Source: Symbiodinium natans
Taxonomy: Eukaryota > Sar > Dinophyceae > Suessiales > Symbiodiniaceae
Length of the DNA: 64,000 nucleotides
Assembly: GCA_905221605.1 (NCBI GenBank)
Contig: CAJNDS010002508.1
Coordinates: 1-64,000, forward strand
Direction of reading: 5' to 3'
Shown: piece by piece, positions 62,368-64,000 of the stretch
Layout of the letters: each line of letters starts with the position of its first letter
Numbering within the stretch: position 1 is the first letter of the stretch
Notes under the pieces: model-generated
What the model saw: the letters and a program-made list of their open reading frames with translations, nothing else
The model's database searches: none
What the model was told of the DNA's origin: nothing
Position numbers and translations under genes: made by a program

Positions 62368-63450
62368 CTGGTTTTGGGGTTTCCTAAGGGGTTTCCTAGG
62401 GGTTTTGGGGGGTTTGCGGGGTTGTGGGGGCTTTGGGGCTTTTAGGGGTTTTTAAGTGTTTTAAGGGTTTTAGAGGGGTTTGGGGGGAAGTAGGGGTTTA
62501 GGGTTTAGGGCTGGGGTGTTCGGGTCTCGGTCCTGCCCCTGAACCCTGAGTGGGATCGGGCGTGCTTGCGGCCAATGCTTGGCGTTGCTTGGGCATTGGA
62601 GGGCCTTGTACTCTGGGGATCCGGCTATGGGGTGGAGGTTATACCCATATACCAGCTGGAAACTTATTCAAACTAAGTATTTACGCTGCTGGAAATGAAT
62701 TGCAAACTATCGTTGGGGTTTTAAGAACGCCAGTGTGTAGGGCCCCAGCTCAGTGCAGCGTAGACGCCATTCCTGGGGGTAGACAAGGATGCCGAAAGTG
62801 AGCTGATGCCACCTCTACGAGCCTAACAGTGCTGTTGAGATCCTCTAGAACCCTTAGAACCCGAAAACGAGAACCCCGTAACTGCTACTCTGTCTATAAA
62901 ACCGAAAACCCCAAACCTCAACCCGTAGACTGGGTCCCGAGCCTCTCTCTGCCCGTGAGGGGTTGTTTGGGCTTTGGGGGCTTTGGTTGGGGTATCCAGG
63001 CGTCTGCAGCGGGTTTAGGGCTTAGGCTTCATGAATTGGGGTTTGGGGTTGAGGGTTGTTGCGGCACTCCTACTTTCGGATTCGTTCGCTCGGGATTTGC
63101 AGGTTTGAGGCTTTGAGGGTTCGGGGTTCACAGAGTTTAGGGTTCAGGCTTTGGTTGGGGATCATGGCGATAGCAGGTTCAGAAGCGCGAGGCTACCACC
63201 AGCAAAGCCACTGTCACAGTCCTACCTAAACCCTAAACCCTAAACCCTCAACCTTAAACCCTAAACCCCAGAAACTCTGCAACCCCTTCACCCGCTTGAG
63301 AGGTCTTCAGCATTCAAAGTCAATCTCCCAACCCGAACCCCCACCCCCAGCGGCCCAACCCCCCCCTCCCCGACCTCCCCTACCCTAAACCCGAACTAAA
63401 CTCTAAACCCTACACCGCATAAACCGTAAACCCGAACCCCAAAACCCTAC
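62368..63450. other. Intron-like stretch without a confident exon
   Basis: This contains G-rich degenerate heptamers (TTTTGGGGG-type near 62380-62490), two plus-strand frames of 80-95 codons with mixed composition, and CCCTAAA near 63223. No persuasive splice pair was found. Confidence 0.4.
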
Positions 63451-63513
63451 AAATTCTTCGCAAAAGCTCTTCTTGGAGTGATCTCGCAGCTGCGACTTCA
63501 CTTCATTCATCTC
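63451..63513 (-). CDS. Most upstream minus-strand exon in the window
   Basis: After CAAGCTCACAG|G the 21 codons read EMNEVKSQLRDHSKKSFCEE then F, ending TTT|GTAGGG. Gene A must continue beyond the right edge of the window. Confidence 0.58.
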
Positions 63514-63531
63514 CTGTGAGCTTGGGGATAA

Positions 63532-63680
63532 GGGTAGTCTCATGGTCCCTGAATATGGTCCCTTACCTCCTTTTAAGGGTTCTGAAGTATGGGTTCTCAA
63601 TTTGTATAGGCTTCTTTTTTTAACCGGGTATGTACAGGGTCCCTGGTAAAGCCCCATACAAAGGGGCCATGAAACTACCC
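63532..63680. mobile_element. Short element, family 4 (complete)
   Basis: GGGTAGTCTCATGGTCCCTG on the left and AAGGGGCCATGAAACTACCC on the right are inverted with few mismatches. It lies 18 bases upstream of the acceptor of exon 63451-63513. Confidence 0.65.
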
Positions 63681-64000
63681 AAAGAGAGGCTTGAGGGGCT
63701 ATGGCTCAAGCGGGGTTGTTGGCACTGTGGAGAGGCTTTACAGCGTTTTGAACTCTTGTCATGGGCTCTTGGTTGAACAGGGTTGGTCTAATTGAGGGTT
63801 TGGGGTTTAGGGTTCTTTGCAGGCACGTCTCAAAAAGCTCTGCGCCCCCTAATCCTAAACCCGAACCTAAACCCTATTCGCCCTCGAGCCCCCCGAAAGC
63901 GTGTCGACTCTCAACCGTTCAACCTTTAAACTCGCCATGTTTTTGGTAGGGAATGAGGGAATTTGGGTTCCCCAGATATAGCCTTTCAAAAGGTGTGTGT

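Larger units (their letters stand above)
9960..63950. repeat. Interstitial telomere-like repeat compartment
   Basis: Perfect and degenerate TTTAGGG / CCCTAAA heptamers occur every few hundred bases across the rest of the window. The usual order on the plus strand is (CCCTAAA)n, then a unique island of 60-200 bp, then (TTTAGGG)n. This pattern is expected if the islands are exons and every intron starts with TTTAGGG and ends with CCCTAAA in the coding direction, whichever strand is coding. Variants include CCCTAAG, TCTAGGG, TTCAGGG, TTTGAGGG and TTTAGGGGG. Confidence 0.9.

Noticed and set aside
63690-63715. Dinoflagellate spliced-leader relic (CTATGGCTCAAG)
   Set aside because: Only TGGCTCAAG matches the end of the known leader and the upstream bases do not fit. 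Too short to support.
9960-63950. CRISPR-like array of repeats and spacers
   Set aside because: The repeats are 7-mers in variable-length runs with irregular spacers, and no cas genes are present. The context is eukaryotic.

Overview
The window looks like a nuclear segment of a dinoflagellate. The evidence is exon-like islands that nearly all start after AG|G, a mix of GT, GC and GA 5' splice sites (for example G|GCAAGG at 30728 and G|GACCGA at 24781), GC-rich third codon positions, and a TTTAGGG-type telomeric heptamer. These are known dinoflagellate traits. Other alveolates (chromerids, coccidia) share the heptamer and are not excluded. No species call is possible from sequence alone, and no rRNA, tRNA or CRISPR was seen.

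Layout. (1) 1-1312 is an AT-rich minisatellite that reverses orientation near 400. (2) 1548-8325 holds three tandem copies of a pyrimidine-rich unit of about 2.25 kb, each carrying a foldback element. 8326-9680 holds diverged and inverted pieces of the same unit. I see no gene in parts 1-2. (3) From about 9960 to the end, the DNA is saturated with interstitial telomere-like repeats (TTTAGGG / CCCTAAA and variants) separated by short unique islands. Many islands of 30-110 bp are open in a coiled-coil-like reading frame on the minus strand from 63.5 kb down to about 20 kb. They have AG|G acceptors, and several consecutive islands have compatible splice phases. I read them as small exons of one or two very long minus-strand genes. 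One of these may end at the stop at 40718. The predicted peptides are rich in K/E/Q/R. Many contain a hydrophobic-x-x-Trp motif that resembles the centrin-binding repeats of Sfi1-type proteins. That assignment is tentative.

The most striking feature is intron structure. In the coding direction, exons are typically followed by G|GTTTAGGG(TTTAGGG)n and preceded by (CCCTAAA)n...CAG|G. Introns therefore begin and end with complementary telomeric repeats, and the repeat itself often supplies the 5' splice site. Between 11 and 19 kb some islands read better on the plus strand, including a possible complete two-exon small gene at 11171-11655. A plus-strand neighbour converging on the minus-strand gene near 19-20 kb is possible.

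The introns also carry short non-autonomous elements. One MITE family has long terminal inverted repeats and 8-bp target duplications (hAT-like), with about a dozen copies including a nested one. At least three other short families are present. A telomeric block at 33899-33946 is flanked by a perfect 15-bp direct repeat, which hints at how these blocks were inserted.

Limits. Every exon boundary is by eye. Because GC-rich coding DNA is often open on both strands, strand is uncertain where I use '.' or a confidence below 0.5.
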